A stretch of DNA of 64,000 nucleotides from Setophaga petechia (GCA_024362935.1 JANCRA010000172.1:1-64000); one strand, 5' to 3'; positions 32,300 to 46,300 are shown, counted from the first letter of the stretch. Numbers and translations: made by a program. The notes: generated by a model from the sequence alone, not told the origin.

Positions 32300-35090
32300 C
32301 GCTAGTCTGGGCAGCGGGAGCTGTGCGGCGGGGAGAAATTTTTTCCCTTCGTCTGGCTGGAAGCGCTTGGTGGTTTTCATTCGCTCCGTAATGAGGAAAA
32401 GCAGCTTTTAAACGGGATTTGTAGAAATAGCCGATGGGTGAAGGGCCGGTGAAGTTTGCGGGAGTCCCGAGGAGAAACCCGTCTTCGGCGTCCTGTGGCT
32501 GTGCTGTAGCCTGTTGGGGAGGGGAGACGGGACTCTGGGCATCCATCAATAAAAGTCTCATGCTTGTGCTGACCAGGTTAAAGCAGAGATCAGTCGACGA
32601 GAGGCATTTCCTTTCCTCAACAAATTACAGGGACACGGTCACAACTCACATTTAATTGGGAAATGAACTTCGATTCCTTTTTTAACCTCTGTGGATCTGG
32701 AATGTGTAAAGGAGATGGAGCTGGGAACTTGGATAATTAATTTTCCCTCTGTTGTACTAGATGCTACTTTCCCCAGGCCAGAGTCCAAGGCTGGGATCTG
32801 AAGGTGGGAGTGTTTTGGGAGGCTTTAGCCGGTGGTTTTGGTTGTTTCTGTTTGTTTGGGTTTTTTTCCTCCTTTCTGTATCTCTCTTCTCCACCCCTGT
32901 CTCCTTCCTCGTGTAACCCAGGCCAGAACGGCACTGGTTCCTCTCTTGTCCCCTGCAGAAAGGAAAAGTTCCTCTGGAGATTAGTGGTGGATTTGTGAGC
33001 GGCCCAGCTGCATGTAATTTGGGAGCTTGGATACATAACCCGTGTTTTCTTAAACAAATAAGTGCCTTCTTCAGCTGTCGAGCTCCACAAGGCACTACAC
33101 ACACACAGACAGACATACATACATGTATATATATATACATACACATACACACACATTGAAAAAAGTACTCACATGGGGTCGTACATACATATATTCACAT
33201 ATATATTGCACGCACCTATGGAGTGGAGTAGATGGAAGACAGTGTGTGCACACTTACACAGGGTGCAGTGAACAGCTTTGACCTGCAAAAAAATTTTCAT
33301 TCTTGCTTTCAATTTTTAGTGTATTTAGTCGTCCTCAGTTCTGACCTGTGGACACCTACAGGCTGTAAAACCAGAGTGTTGTCCTGAGGTTTCCCCCAGC
33401 CTCTGCCTTCATCCCTTGGTTGGAGCTTTTCGGACGGTCCCTCTCCTGGGCCGAGCCTGCTGCAGAGCGAATGTGAATGGTCACATTGGACTCCCCCGGT
33501 CTTAACTGTGTGTCCCAGCCCGGCTGCTTCCCAGGCCCCCAGCCAGGCTAGGGGTGGCACTGCTGTTCCAGGCCTCCACAACTGGTGGTGCCCAGCCAGG
33601 CCTCACTTCCCATCAGCAATGCTGGGGCTTTTCCTCACAGGCATTTTTTCCATTTGCCTTTTTTCTCCCTTTATTTTTTCCTTTCTTTTCCTGCCTCCGC
33701 TCAAGCCAGACCTGAAGGATAACTAAGTTTCTTGAGGAACGCAACATATGGTGTGTGTGTGTGTGGGAGGTGGTGCTTCTGGAGGAGACGCAGTCACCCC
33801 CTGCCCTGGACAGGTGGTCTCTGGTGAGTGGCATCACCCTGGAGAGACGTGACTGAGCAGGCCCAGCTCTTCGTGAGTGGTCTGCGCTGCTCCTTCGCTG
33901 CCTCCTGCAGCACCCACCCGCAGCTGTCCTGAGGGACGCACTCTGGGATGCTTTCTGCCAACCCTGGTCGCTTTCTAAAGGAGGCCTGATGCCAAAGGTT
34001 GGCCCATCCCACCCTGGACTCTCCGGGTGGGTGTTTTTCTCCCCCCCTCCTGGTATCCCTATCACAGTTACCCTAGCCCGTCGCCCAGGACGTTTCAGTA
34101 CTTCCCACCGAGGGCGACTGGACTTGGGAAACAAGGCCCTCCACCTTTCCCTGCTGAACTGCCCCTCCGCCCGTCTGCCGCACATGCCCCGGGCCACGCC
34201 ATCATGCATAACCTGCTTTATTTATTTATTTATCAAAAAACCCCAAACAAAACCCCCACTCTTTGGAGTGTACTCCTTCCCTCCGTTTCCTCTGTGAAAC
34301 ACCATCTTAGGGTCACGGCCGACATCCCCGCGGTATCCAGAGCTGCTGCTGGGTCTCGCAACCCACCGGGTATTGTGTGTCCCACCCCGCCGAAGTGTGC
34401 CCGCTCTTCCTCGCCTTCCGCGTTTGTTTAACACAGAGGCGCGACCGCCCTTCCTTTCCGCGCACACCGCCTGCTTCCCTGGAATTATTTTAGACGGGAT
34501 TGGCAAAAAAGCAGTGTGATAGCGGCCCTCGCAACTCCCCCCGCCACGCCCTCGGGAAGGCAATCTGCCGTTCCCGCATCATCTCCGGCAGCGGGTCCAC
34601 GCAGAGCCGGGGTTTGTCATTTGTTAGCACTCAAAAGTACCGGGCTCCAGTGCCAACCAGAAAGCAGGCGCTCGTTATCCCTACAGACAGAAACGCCTGA
34701 GCACCCCACAGTCAGCCTTTTTTCCCCAATTAAAAAAAAAAAAAAATCTGTGCCTAGAAGTAAAAACCAAACCAAAAGCAAAACTAAAAAACACACAGAA
34801 CCCCAACCAACAAGCACGCAACAAAAAAAATGCTGTCTTTGTGAGGACGGGAGAGAAGGCACCCAGAGCGAAGGCCATTTTTCTAACAGCTCAAAGAAGC
34901 ATAGCAATTCCCAAGTAGAGCTGCAAGAACAGAAACTGATGACCTTTGGATGGAGATCAAACTTTCGTGTATAAGGAAAATCTGGGAATAATTTTCAACA
35001 CACTCGTGAATCCAGGACCAAATATTTACATTCGGCACAAATATAGCTGCGGTAATCCGAGCGCTGAAGTCAAGAGAAAAAAAAAATACA
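32300..35090. other. upstream intergenic DNA, alternating GC-rich and unique blocks
   Basis: Unique sequence with a CA/TA-rich microsatellite zone at about 33100-33210, moderately GC-rich sequence at 33350-34700 and an A-run at 34732-34746. Overlapping frames show no family identity. Confidence 0.45.
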
Positions 35091-35099
35091 AAAGCCACT

Positions 35100-35860
35100 A
35101 GCATAACGCTTTGCACTGAAGAGTTCCGACTGTATTTTATGCTTTCAGCTTCTGTTAGGGCTGAATTTGGTGTTTTTATGATTCTGAGTTGCGCTGGAGA
35201 TTTTGATAAAGAGCTGACGTTTGGAAACGAGTTTGTAAGTCGTGAGATTGTCCTGACAACGCCATCGACGGCAGTATATAATAATTTCCTTAATAGTTAC
35301 TGTCAGAGATTTCATTTCTTTTACTGAGGGGATTAGTTAGTCAGGAGTAGATTTGAGCTGGACTTTCCGCAGACCAGAGAACGGCTCCAAGATGTTTAAG
35401 TATTTAATGTCACTTTCTCCCCTGCATCCGAGATAAAACTGTGCAAAAGTATATTTGCAGGGAAATAGTCAGCAATGGTAGAGTAGCAGCGGTATAATCA
35501 TATTTATTCATCAGAAATTGATCTGAGTAATAAACCTCAGCATTTCCATTGAAACTGTCAGGAGCAAGATATGTTTATTACAGCATATTCTGTCTGCGTG
35601 GGGAGGACGGGCTGCGCTTCAGATAAAGTTTAACTGAAACAGAATAAACACAGTAGATCACTACAGCCCAATACAAAAGCTACAAATGGCTGCTACATAT
35701 TTTATGGCGCAAAGGATTTTTTATTATTTTTAAAAAATTTAATTATTCACACATTTCTCGGGGTTAAGCCCAGACATATCCAACAGTGTCGTTAATAAGT
35801 TACACAAAATTGCCTGATCCTATCAAACGGGTCTAGAGTTATATGTTTTATTGTTAACCC
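35100..35860. promoter_or_regulatory. candidate long conserved non-coding element
   Basis: About 760 bases of AT-balanced, repeat-free sequence with TTTATTCATCAGAAATTGATC, TTTAATTATTCAC and ATATGTTTATTACAG motifs (forkhead- and homeodomain-like). Looks like a developmental enhancer cluster; not testable here. Confidence 0.3.
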
Positions 35861-37875
35861 CTTCCACCGAATCTTCTGAAGCTGAAAGGGAAAGCGAAAG
35901 GGCTTTTGTCCGAGTTGATCCTTGGCTATTCTGGGGCTCAGGTTGGTGTGAAAGGGACGAGGAGGTCTCTTGAAATCTCCTTTTATCTACTCCTATTTTC
36001 TCTCTGGATCAGCAAATTTGAATAGACACCATCTAATCGCTCGTAATGGAAAATGGAAAAAAAAAAAAAAAAAAAAAAGAAAACAGAGCCACCCAACAAA
36101 AAACAACTGTGTGTGTGCTCTGAGAGCTGCGAAAATGCTTTTGCACTGGGCTGTCTGGCCGAACGGGTGCGCGCCCTTGAGTGCGCCAGACAAGGACCAG
36201 CGTGAGCAGCCCCCTGCAGCCGAAGCCTGCTACGCGCGCACCCTGCGACTCCGCGGAGACACAGGCATGCCCTGTCCCTCCTCCCTTCGCCCCCGCGCCA
36301 GGGTACTCCCTGCCTGGGGCCGGGTGGTCTGGGGGTGGGCTTGCTCGAGCAACCAGCATCTCAGAGACTCCTTCCCGGTGCCCGGGCTGTGAGGACCTTT
36401 TTTGAGGGGTGATGCTCGGAGTTGTAACACGGAGTCGACCCGACACTATTTTCTCTCTCACCCTCAGACTCCTGGATTTTCGTAATTTGCACTTATTGCG
36501 GATACCTGGACTGAGACAGTCCCGGCCGCCGGGAGTGGGTAACCCCAAGGAATAGTCGTCCTGTGGCGGGCAACTAACTCCGTGCATCAGTCAGGCACCG
36601 ACGGAGGTGTCCTCAGGTTCCTGGAGATCCTCTTGCCAAGGCTGGTGTTTCTGTGCTTTTTTTTTTTTTTTTTTTCCTCCTTTGCGTGGGGGATGTTGAG
36701 TTTTTTTGGTATGCGTTAAGGGGAAAAATAAAAAAAAAAAGAGGCAGCCAAACTTGGGGGCCTCTGTCAAATAGAAAAAGTTTTGTTCTAGAGGCTCAAT
36801 CCAGGGCACTATCTCTTCCTTCCTAGCAGCTCAGAAATTGGCGTTTCTTTCTCAGTCTGGGATACTTTTGCTGAAAATTCCTTCATGTGACTACTTTGTT
36901 GCTAAGGCTACAAGTTCCCATCCCGACACACAAATCTTTTCCACTCCAGGAGCAGCTCAAGTCCTGGGCAGAAGTCATGACTTAAGAGACTTACTTCAAA
37001 CTCCTTGGAGTGCCTCCCTGCTAAATACCTGCTTAAGTCTAGAGGTTCAAATGAAGTCCTCCCCCCCCCCATCCTGTGTCACCCCCCTCCTTCTCTCCCG
37101 AGGTACGTTTTGTTGGGACTTCTAGTAAATAGATAGCGAGAAGAAACACAGTCGAATAAGGATTAAATTAAGTAGAAGAAATCCAGGCGATGTATATTTT
37201 GAAGCTCCGATGGGGCGTCAAACTGATGTTTAGCACATTTTTTCCACTCACTGTGCACAAGTCCTCAGCCCCCATCGCCTTGTTTAATTTTTTCACCCCC
37301 GAGGAGGCGGCAGTTGTGGGAGGTGGACAGAAAAAGGCTCCCTCGACCCACAGATCTTTTCCTATCCTCAAATGCCATGGGAAAGGGCAAGGAGACGCCG
37401 TGTCCCCAGGCACGGTTGGGGACACACTCCCACACACTCTCACTCTCACTCTCTCACTCACACTCACATTCACACGCAGAGAGGGGCTCTTCCAGCACCG
37501 AAGGACCTGTGAGATGGAGTACTACGTGGTCATCCAGGCTGTCCCTAAATGCAGAGCTCAGGTGGAAAGTGTTTTTTTTTTTTTTTTTTTTTTTCTTTTC
37601 CCTTAGCAGAATTACCCATCTCCTTCCTCCCCACTGCCCTCGCTGCTCTCTTGGTTGCACCGGTCAGGAAGATACAGTTTTATCTCCTCGGCTCAGTAGA
37701 GTGGACACGAGTTTGTGCACGACTAAGCCCACCAGCACCACTGAGAGAGTGGCTCTCCTGGATGCAAAAGGAGAAAAAAATCTCAACAAAACCCCCCTAA
37801 CCTCCCTCCCTACCGCTCCCGCCCCCCAAGCCCCAAGAAGCCCCAGAGAGGCTCTTCTCCTGGAAAAGTTAAGTG
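35861..37875. other. mixed unique DNA with simple repeats
   Basis: An A22 run lies at about 36057-36078, a CpG-rich block at 36170-36330, T-rich runs at about 36658-36675 and 37570-37594, and a CTCACT-type short array at 37433-37472. No supported gene. Confidence 0.45.
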
Positions 37876-38170
37876 TGACTTAGTAAACATTTGTTAATGC
37901 AAATAGATATGAATAAATAAACCTCAAACCAGGTAGTTTGGGTGTAATAGTTTAGCAGGACTAATTGCAGACAATGAAGCTGAAATGACTTCTGCAATTA
38001 GCTGCTGGTTGGAGCTTATTTGGAGGAACTGTCAGCTCTAGCGATAGGTAATTGCTTTATTGCTCACAAAACTATCATCTATTTAGAACATATGTGCTAA
38101 TTACTCTGGATGGGCGTCGGAAAAGAGACCATAAATCTATTAGCCCTTTAAAGAGGTACTTGTGAACGAC
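37876..38170. promoter_or_regulatory. candidate enhancer with inverted homeodomain sites
   Basis: Single-copy block with four TAATTGC/GCAATTA-type sites or close variants, including an exact 11-bp inverted repeat (37961-37971 and 37991-38001), TAATTGC at 38049-38055, and CTAATTAC near 38097. Strong enhancer-like character; conservation not testable here. Confidence 0.38.
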
Positions 38171-38228
38171 CAAACTCCCTTCCTTGGAGCTTAAGGGCAA
38201 GAGTCTCGTCTGGATGGTACTCTTTCCA

Positions 38229-38285
38229 TAAAATAAAATAAAATAAAATGAAATAAACTAAACTGAAATGAAATAAAATAAAGTA
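38229..38285. repeat. (AAATA)n imperfect pentamer tract
   Basis: AAATA units with AAATG, AACTA variants. Confidence 0.88.
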
Positions 38286-38289
38286 AATT

Positions 38290-38720
38290 CAGCCATATAT
38301 ACACGTGTATTTTTCAGCGTATATTTGCGACTTCACAGTGGGAGGGAAAATAAGGGAAATCATCCTTCTGTGGACCAAACTGGTGCAATAAATCACTGTC
38401 ATAAAACCGATTTTCCTCTTCAGCTTTGCACTATTTTCCCCCCAAAAAGATTAGTTTAAAAATCTTTTAATTGGATTACTCTGGAAAATTAATCTCCTTT
38501 GGGCTCGCTAAGTTTGTGTACCAAATATCTGGAATTAATTCAGTGCCACAAAACGCATCTGCGATGCCTTTTGTTCAAACTAGCTAAAAAAGGGACAGGT
38601 AGGGAAAGTGGCATTTCGCCGTACGCATTCGTGTCCCCTCGCAGTTCTCTATGCATATTCATTGCTGTATTCGTCGCATTGTAGCGCATAAAATTGCTAT
38701 TGTAAAGGACATAAACAGAA
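38290..38720. promoter_or_regulatory. candidate AT-rich regulatory element
   Basis: Repeat-free with CTTTTAATTGGATTACTC, GAAAATTAATCTCC and GCATATTCATTGCTG motifs. Borders a CpG-rich block at 38800-39030. Inference only. Confidence 0.28.
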
Positions 38721-39531
38721 TTGTTTGCTGGACTGTGCTGTGGGTCAAGACACCAGTGAGGGGTGAGGAATTCAGGGGAAAAAAATAGAGAAAAGAAAAA
38801 GCTTTGGCAGCCCAAGTAGCAGTCTCCCAGGCGTCGCGCACCGAGGGTCATACCCGGGTCGAAGCGGCTTTCCGTCGCCACCCGCCCCCGGCCGCTCCGC
38901 GGGTGCGCACTCCCTCCGCGCTGCTCCGAGCACTCCACCCTCCCGCCCCCGCTCGTCTCCACTGCTGCGGCTGCCCCGGACCTGCGGCAATTTCGGGGCC
39001 GTCTGAGTGGAACTCCCCATCCCCGACACCCGCTGGGATTCAATAGGATCCCTTAGTTTTCAGCGCAATTTGAGCGTGAGCAGCACCCTCGTGAGGTGCG
39101 GCTAATTGCGGGGGCGGCAGGGGGTTAGAGGCGTAATGACTTGTCGGGGCGGGGGTGGTGGCTCTGTAACACAGCGTCTTCTTTCCCCCCGCCTTTTACA
39201 AGTACAGGCTATCTCGCTGCTAACAGAGCAATAAAGCTCTGGGTTCATCTCTGTATTTTTACTTGCTTGTTTTCCCGGAAGCAAACGAAGCCGTCGCTTA
39301 TTCCCGGAGGTTTATATGCAGATTGTAACGTTATACAGAGTCTTGGGGACCGAAGGGACAGGGAGCGGTTCCTTCCCGGGGTAGGAGTGTGGGAGGAGAG
39401 ATGGTGAGCGGGAAAGTTCCTCCTGGGTGGAACAGGAGGCAGGTATCGCTTGTGCGAGTGTCTGTACGGGTGAGCTGGGCACTCAGGCTGGGTAGGTGAG
39501 AGGGCAGCACGGGTTGGGCACGAAGCCGGCT

Positions 39532-39582
39532 GGAGGATGAGGTTGACGAGTGTGAGGATGAGGATGAGGATGAGGGTGAAGG
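39532..39582. repeat. (GAGGAT)n short hexamer tract
   Basis: About seven GAGGAT-like units with variants. Confidence 0.85.
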
Positions 39583-41040
39583 TAGGTTTTGGCCTCTTGA
39601 GCACTGGTCTAGCTCAGCGACCTATAGAATGATCTCTCAGTCCAGATCCAAATCCCAGCCATTCTTGCATGCTTGTCGCCCTTCATAGGCTGTGTGTGGC
39701 ATTTACAAGTCAGCATTAAATTTCCAGCGTCAACCGCTGCTGAATTGCGAACTGCGGAGTGGGATTGTCTATGTTTAATAATACATGACACAAACACGTG
39801 TGGAATCACATGGAGGGAAAAACATGCAGATCCAGGTGAACATCCCATGCTACAGGCTGGACATATCACACAGGGGCGTGTCACACGAGCACAAGCCCCG
39901 AAATCCTGCAGACAGGTGTCACATGCGCTCACATGCAGCCAAACAACTTCCATTGCAACACGCGTGAGATCCTCGCGTGCACGTGCACAAGTAGATCGCT
40001 GTTTCCAGACAAACTTTACGTACTTACTAAAGAGCCCTGTGGTCTGCAGTGAATTAATTATTGCACCTTGGATCCCTGCTGACCATGCATCACCCTCGTG
40101 TTTCTTCCCACCGTGCACAGGTAGAAGTTTTTCAGCCCTTTGCTGTAGCTAAACAGTTGCATTGACAGAATCTTTATCCCTAATCACATGATGTTAAATG
40201 ACTCTTAAAGTCCCTTCTGAGACAAACGAAGAATTCTCTCTCTTTTTCTCTCTTTTGTTTCCCTGTCCATCTGCCTGCACTGGACGTGCTCTGTGGAAAA
40301 TGTTTACAGTTTGGAGGACTCTAACCGTGGCTTTCCAGCTTTGAGCTCCCTCTGGAAGCGGTAAGAGCAACTACTCCATATTACTGCACATATTCCAGTA
40401 TCATTGTGGGTCGCAGGTGTTGCAGCCGCTATTGTTTGCATCCCTTCTGCAGCCCCGCGGCCAGAGCCCAGAGGTTGCACCGACCTCCATATGCTGCTAT
40501 GCACACCCTCAGAGGCCGGGGCTGTCCGCGCGCTGAGCGTGCACGGAGGTGGAGAGAGGCGAATTTGCGTCCTCACCCACCTCCGCTCCTCGCCGCCCTT
40601 CGGCCGCCCGCTGGCCTCTCCCACCAGGGCTCAGCATGGAAATTCTTACTTTCTCCCAGAAGGGGAATAGACAGTGTGGACAGGCATCTTTTTCGGTTTA
40701 ATGTCAGGAGTGCTGAGCGCCCAACGCAAGGCAGGAGGCAAAGACCTCCGAGATAAACTAGGATTGCCCTTTAGCCCCAGGCTGGGAGTGGAGGGACAGT
40801 GAAGACAGTCACCGCCCCGAAGGTTCCGAGGCAAAAACTAAGCAGAGACGACAGGCAAAACAACTCCTAAACAGCAAAATACCTAGAAACCCCGAGCTGT
40901 GCACTTTTGACCAGAAAGCACCTGGGACGGTTGCTTTTAATTTAGTGGGTGCAATGATCCTTTAGAGGCGATGTAAAGGATGCATTTGTAACGAGCTACA
41001 AAAGTGAGGGTTGGAGGCAGGATGCTGTGCTATGCCGGAG
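39583..41040. other. unique intergenic DNA with CpG-rich block at 40420-40620
   Basis: No coding similarity or repeat family recognised. Confidence 0.45.
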
Positions 41041-41062
41041 CATCCCTGAATTGCATTAAACT

Positions 41063-41097
41063 GTGTCATGAATCAGTGTCATCATGACGTATGACAC
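41063..41097. promoter_or_regulatory. compound GTGTCAT/ATGACAC palindromic cluster
   Basis: GTGTCAT occurs at 41063-41069 and 41076-41082; the inverted forms ATGACGT (41084-41090) and ATGACAC (41091-41097) follow at once. The centre resembles CRE/AP-1-type bZIP sites. The surrounding sequence is single-copy. Confidence 0.35.
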
Positions 41098-43300
41098 ACC
41101 ACAAGGGATCATGATGAGTGACTGGCATAATAGACACAGATAGTGGACCAAAGTCTCCTTGACAATTCTTAGTCATATGTCTTGGGGGGATAGTTTTACA
41201 TTCATGATCCGTTTGTTTGGAGCCAATACAGGAAGAGAGACACACGAAGCACACGGCGGAATCTGTCTGAGCAGCATGAAGACGGGCTTAAATGGCACAA
41301 AGCGTTGCCAGGGGGGAATCTGAAGAGATCGCAGGTTTAGCAGCAAAACACGTGGAAAACCCCACCTGCTATTAGGCTATACATAATTAAGGAGGACACC
41401 CCTGGTTTCTCCTGCCAGCCCAGGAAAGGGCTGCCTCCCCCGGCATGTTTCCGCGTTTCTCCGTCAATAAGCTGCAGAGCCTCTCAGGCACCACGCCCCG
41501 CCCGTCCCCCGGGCTGATAACCTCCTGTCCCATCGCAAACTGGGGGACGCCGCTCGTCTCCTTTCCCTCACGCTTGAGCTTTGCTGCGGGCTGCGAAACT
41601 CCGAGACCCCAGTGCTAGCAGGGGCAGGTCTGCCGAGCAGGCAGGAAGCACACCTATAGTAAACACTTAATCGGAGAAACGCCCCCAGTATGCCTCTCGC
41701 TACGAGCTGGAGAGCCCGAGTTGTTGGAGCTGCGGGTTTTCTTTTGTTTGCCAACTTCCCGAGCTACCAGTTTTTTAAGTTTTTTTTTTTTTTTACTACC
41801 ATGCCTTTGTTTTTTTTCCTTTCCCTCTCCTCCAAACTTAAGACTCCCTTTGGCGGTGTCTCCAGAAGGCCAAGAGGGCCCCAGTGACCCTTTGAAGGTC
41901 ATCAGCACTCCGAAATCCGCCTGGGCTGGCTGGGAATGCTTGCCGTCTCAGCGGAGATCACTGACAGGCTTCTTCCCGAGAGACTAAGTTCGCGAGGCTC
42001 CCTCTTCACATAGACCCTTCAGGAATACTGATAACCTCTAGAAATCTCCATAGGAGGCATTTCAATGAGCAAAATGAATGACATACGCCCAGAAAATAAG
42101 AGTACAAGAGGGGAATCCTCTTCAGTCTGAACCACCGCCCCACCCCCCTTCCCCAAAACAAACAGACAAACAAACAAACCCGAAAACCCCCCACAAAAGT
42201 GATGGTCCAGATACTAAGAAGTTCACTAAGTGTGCGAGCATCTAATAAAGGGAATAGCGACATTTTAAAAAGAAAACATCTAATGACTTCATTTGATTTG
42301 GAGGATGAAAGAGCCTTTTTAAATCAGTCCAGATTCACTGGCCTAAATGTGGCCAATTTTTGAATATGAAGGTTGTACTGAGTCTGCCTTCTTTCAAGAT
42401 GTCATCTGAAAGGTAATAGTATAGGTGAAGTAGTGTAATTACACCGTAGAAACTTTTGTTTCCCTTTCTTGGCAATTTAATTCGGTACTTCTTCACTTTC
42501 TTAGGAACAGACTGACTCCGTCAACGGCGATCTCCATGTTTAGACGCATGTCTGTTCAAAGCATTTAGGTTCCCCACTTTGCATATTTCTCCCAACATCA
42601 GCAGCATCACTGGATCCTTACGTTATCAGCCTTTTCTAAGCAGGGGAAATTCGGAATAAAACATGACTTCTAAGTGTGCAGGGTAGCGAAGCAGATATGG
42701 AAGCGGGCTATCAAAATCACCTTTTTGCCCTTATAATGGGAGGAGTGAAAAATTAAAATAAAGAAGCGCTCCTCCTGAGAGCGCCCCGGTGGCCGAGTTT
42801 CGGTAGTTTAGCCATTTCACGAGTTTTCCGCTGATTTTCCAGCATGTTGCCGAACTCCTGTCCGTCTCCCACCGCCTTCGGGGGGTCGTCCTGAGGGATG
42901 GGTGATGCTGCCGGTTCTGTCCCACTTTCGAAACAGGAGTCACATCCGTACGGGGAGAGAAAAACTGTTAGCGAGGCTGCGGGAGCCGGATCGCGCAGGC
43001 ACTGCCTCCACGCCACGTGCGGTTTTGTTTTTGTTTTTGTTTTATTGAGGCGGCGCCCGTGACCGGCAGCAGGTGTCGCTCCCAGCAACCCCCCTCCCTC
43101 GAAGGGGTGGGGGGAAGGTGTACTTTTGGATACCACTAAGTGATTTTTAAGCACCTGTCGATGATATCGACAACTCCGCGTCCGTTTCCCTAAAAGGGAC
43201 TCGCAAAGGGGTGCGAGCATAGAGGGGGAGAGCGGGTCTAATTCTGCCCAGCCTCTCCGCCCTCACAGCCGGTGACAACTGATGACGCGGACTGTGGGCT
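41098..43300. other. upstream DNA, last CpG-rich segments
   Basis: CpG-rich at about 41460-41640 and 42770-43260, otherwise unique; a C/A-rich tract at about 42125-42200. No supported gene. Confidence 0.45.
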
Positions 43301-46300
43301 ACTCCTTGCCCCCCCTACCCTGCTCCACATGCATCCCATGGAGCTGAAGAAGTGGGTAAGAATCTGCACTTGCTGCCTGCGGGGTCCAATCCTGCAAAGC
43401 CCGGGGGACCTTCAGAGACCCTCCCCTCCAAAAATCAGTTTCTCAGCCACTTGCTCATCATGGGTAAAAAGAATAATTTCCACACCCGTTCCTGAAAGTC
43501 CACGGAGGGGATCAGGGTAGCTAGTACTCAGCAGGTAGGGCTGTCCGCCCAGAGCTTTGCAGCAGCAAGAAGAAAAATATAAAACCAAACAGGCAATCAG
43601 CTGAAATCTATCCTCTTTAAATAAACGGATTCCTTAGTATTTTCCCAGTATTGTTGTAAGTTGTTGTCTGTGATGTCCCCCAGGGCTCTTTCCTCTGCTC
43701 TCTGATTTCGTGTATAAAAGCACCTCTGAGTGATGGATTACTGTGTCATTGCAGCCTGTGAAGGATTAATTTGTTTCATTGATTTCTCTTTAGGCAGATT
43801 GCCAGAATTCTCTGCTTCCCACCTTTCTCCAGGACTTCAGCAGTAATAGACAGTAACAGCCTAAAACAAATCAGCCCATTCTTGTAAAAATAGAAACACA
43901 AAATCCTGAAGTTCCAGGGAAGCTGAAGTTTTTTCCTTATGGTGTGGACCCACTAATTCCTTAAATGAGTCCATCTTCTCTCCTTTCACCACTTCCCTTT
44001 TAAAAAACAGGTTACCATGTCTTGGTGGGAGTTGCTTAGTCTCAAGAGCAATTTCAACAAGCAGTTGGATGTGAGCAGTGGGCACTTGATAGCCACAGAG
44101 AAATGTTCTGTTCATGCTAAACAGCAGGGGTAGGAATTACAGGAGGATTGCATAAACTTCAAGGTTCATTCTTTCTTAAAATCGCCAGACCAGCTACATC
44201 TAATCTATTTTCTATCCATCTACCTATCTGGGATATTGAAATAAGCTGTAGTATTAATCTGCATGTTTTCAGGATAATCTGATAAAAAAAGCAGACCTTG
44301 AAGTGTCGACCTGTGGTGAAAAAAGGGAGCTGAGCACTCCTTTTGGTGCAGATTGCGGAACCGTGAGGGGAAGAGAACAAGATCTGCTGCTGCTACTCTG
44401 ACCACAGCACTGCCCTTTTGAGACCTGCTTTATCTGCAGCAGAGACAGGTCAGCTCTGCTCTTCTGTTTGTTTCCACAATGCAGCACTAAATACTGTATT
44501 GATTTAGTCTCCAAAAGTCAAACTTTAGGTGGTTCTAGAGCGTAATGTTATCATAGACTACTGTCTTTACACCTTGGGCTCGTGGAAAACTGTGTTGTGC
44601 AAAACCAGCACTTTTACATATCATGGAGAGCAGAGGAATGTTTATTTTACCTCTGTATCTGACTTGTGATGAGTGTAGTTCAATAACTATTTTCAAAGGG
44701 ACAGTAAATTTATTGTACTAGATAGTACAGATCCACTCCATAGCAAAATTAGGAAATGTTGAAGTTATAGCCCTATTATTTTTTCCCCTCCCCTCTCAGA
44801 GGATGTTAGCCTACTACCTTCTTCATTAATTTTCTGTAATTTCAGGTGAAATCCAAATACCAGTACTGGGGTCACAGCATGATTTCCTTGTTATCCCACA
44901 AGAAAATATGGCTTGCCCTGCCTGAGTAATACTCTTTGTGTTTTCTTGTGTGAGATCCCTCTGTGGTTTGTCAAGTTTAACTTTCCCTTCTCTACCTGGC
45001 AGGTTTCAAAGGAACTTTAAAAGTAGTCATAAGGAGTTCATTCTTGTTTCCACTTCTGGGAATCCCTTGAAATCCCTATTTTGTCTGGGGAAACCCTGCA
45101 ATGTGGGTTAGCCTGCAGAAGGAAAAGGGTGGCTGCCTCCTGGAGTGGCAGCCTGGGAAAAGCTGTCATCCTGGGGAATGCTGCAAACTTTCCTTCAAAG
45201 TCTTCTGTGGTGTGACAGGGACCCCCACTTTCTGGTTTAACACAGGCATTCCCACTGCCTGGCATTCCCACTCCTGGTAGTTTTTCACTGTCAAGTAACT
45301 TTGAAAATAAAGGCACAAAATGCAACAGTGTACATTCTTCCTGCTTGGATAGCCAAACCCCAGGGAGGCTTGGCTCTCAGGGCAGAGTTTGTCTTGCTTG
45401 GAAGCAAACGCTCTCATTCCCTCTGCCCCTTTCTCCTTGCCAATCCTTTTCAGCTTACACAGGGGAATCCTTCTGCTCCTTTGCTAGGCAATAAGGAAAG
45501 TTATGCTCTTGATTAATAATTATAACAATATTCTTGGCTTGGAAAGTCTGAGTTAGGAGCAGAGACAGATTTCCACCCCTATCCCTCCAGTTTGTAATAA
45601 AACAGGCAGAATCCATCACAGACCAAATTTATAACGGTTAAGTCAAGCTCACATCCTTTCATCCCTTCAGATCTGGAAAGAAACAGAATCTGCTAGATTA
45701 GCAAACATTAACCTCTTGCATAGTTCTGAAAGTAGGATTAATGCCTACTGAAGGGACAGCTGTGTGACCCTCACACACACTAACTATACATTAGGGCTGT
45801 CATGCTATTGATCGGGAGAAGTCTGTTTGAAGAAGCACTCCCCACCAGGGAGAAAAACAGACTAGAGTGGGGAAAAACCACTCTAAGATGCCACTCCATC
45901 TGCTAAGATGCACTTTTAAAAAACTCAGTTCCCATTTCTGGCATCCAGTGCAGATGTGCTGGAATCTGCATTCTTCACCCTGCAGCTCTGGTGCATACAG
46001 ACCACACACAGTTTTCAGCTGTGGCCCTGGGACTGGCTCATCTTTGGACAAAACAGACCTATGCCAATGCTGGATTTGCACATAAGTAGAGTTTTGCTTG
46101 GACTCTGCCCACATGGGGTTTTGTGGCCTTGTGGGTTCTGACTGGCTGTACTTTAGCATATCTATTCCCATTTAGCTAATTTGGAAGAGACTGGTTGTGA
46201 AGACATTTCTTCCTCACCCCATAAGCTAACAAAAAGGAGAAGTAGGGATGAATAATGTTTGTCAAACTTTCTTTTCATTAAAGTATGAATTCTTTATGCT

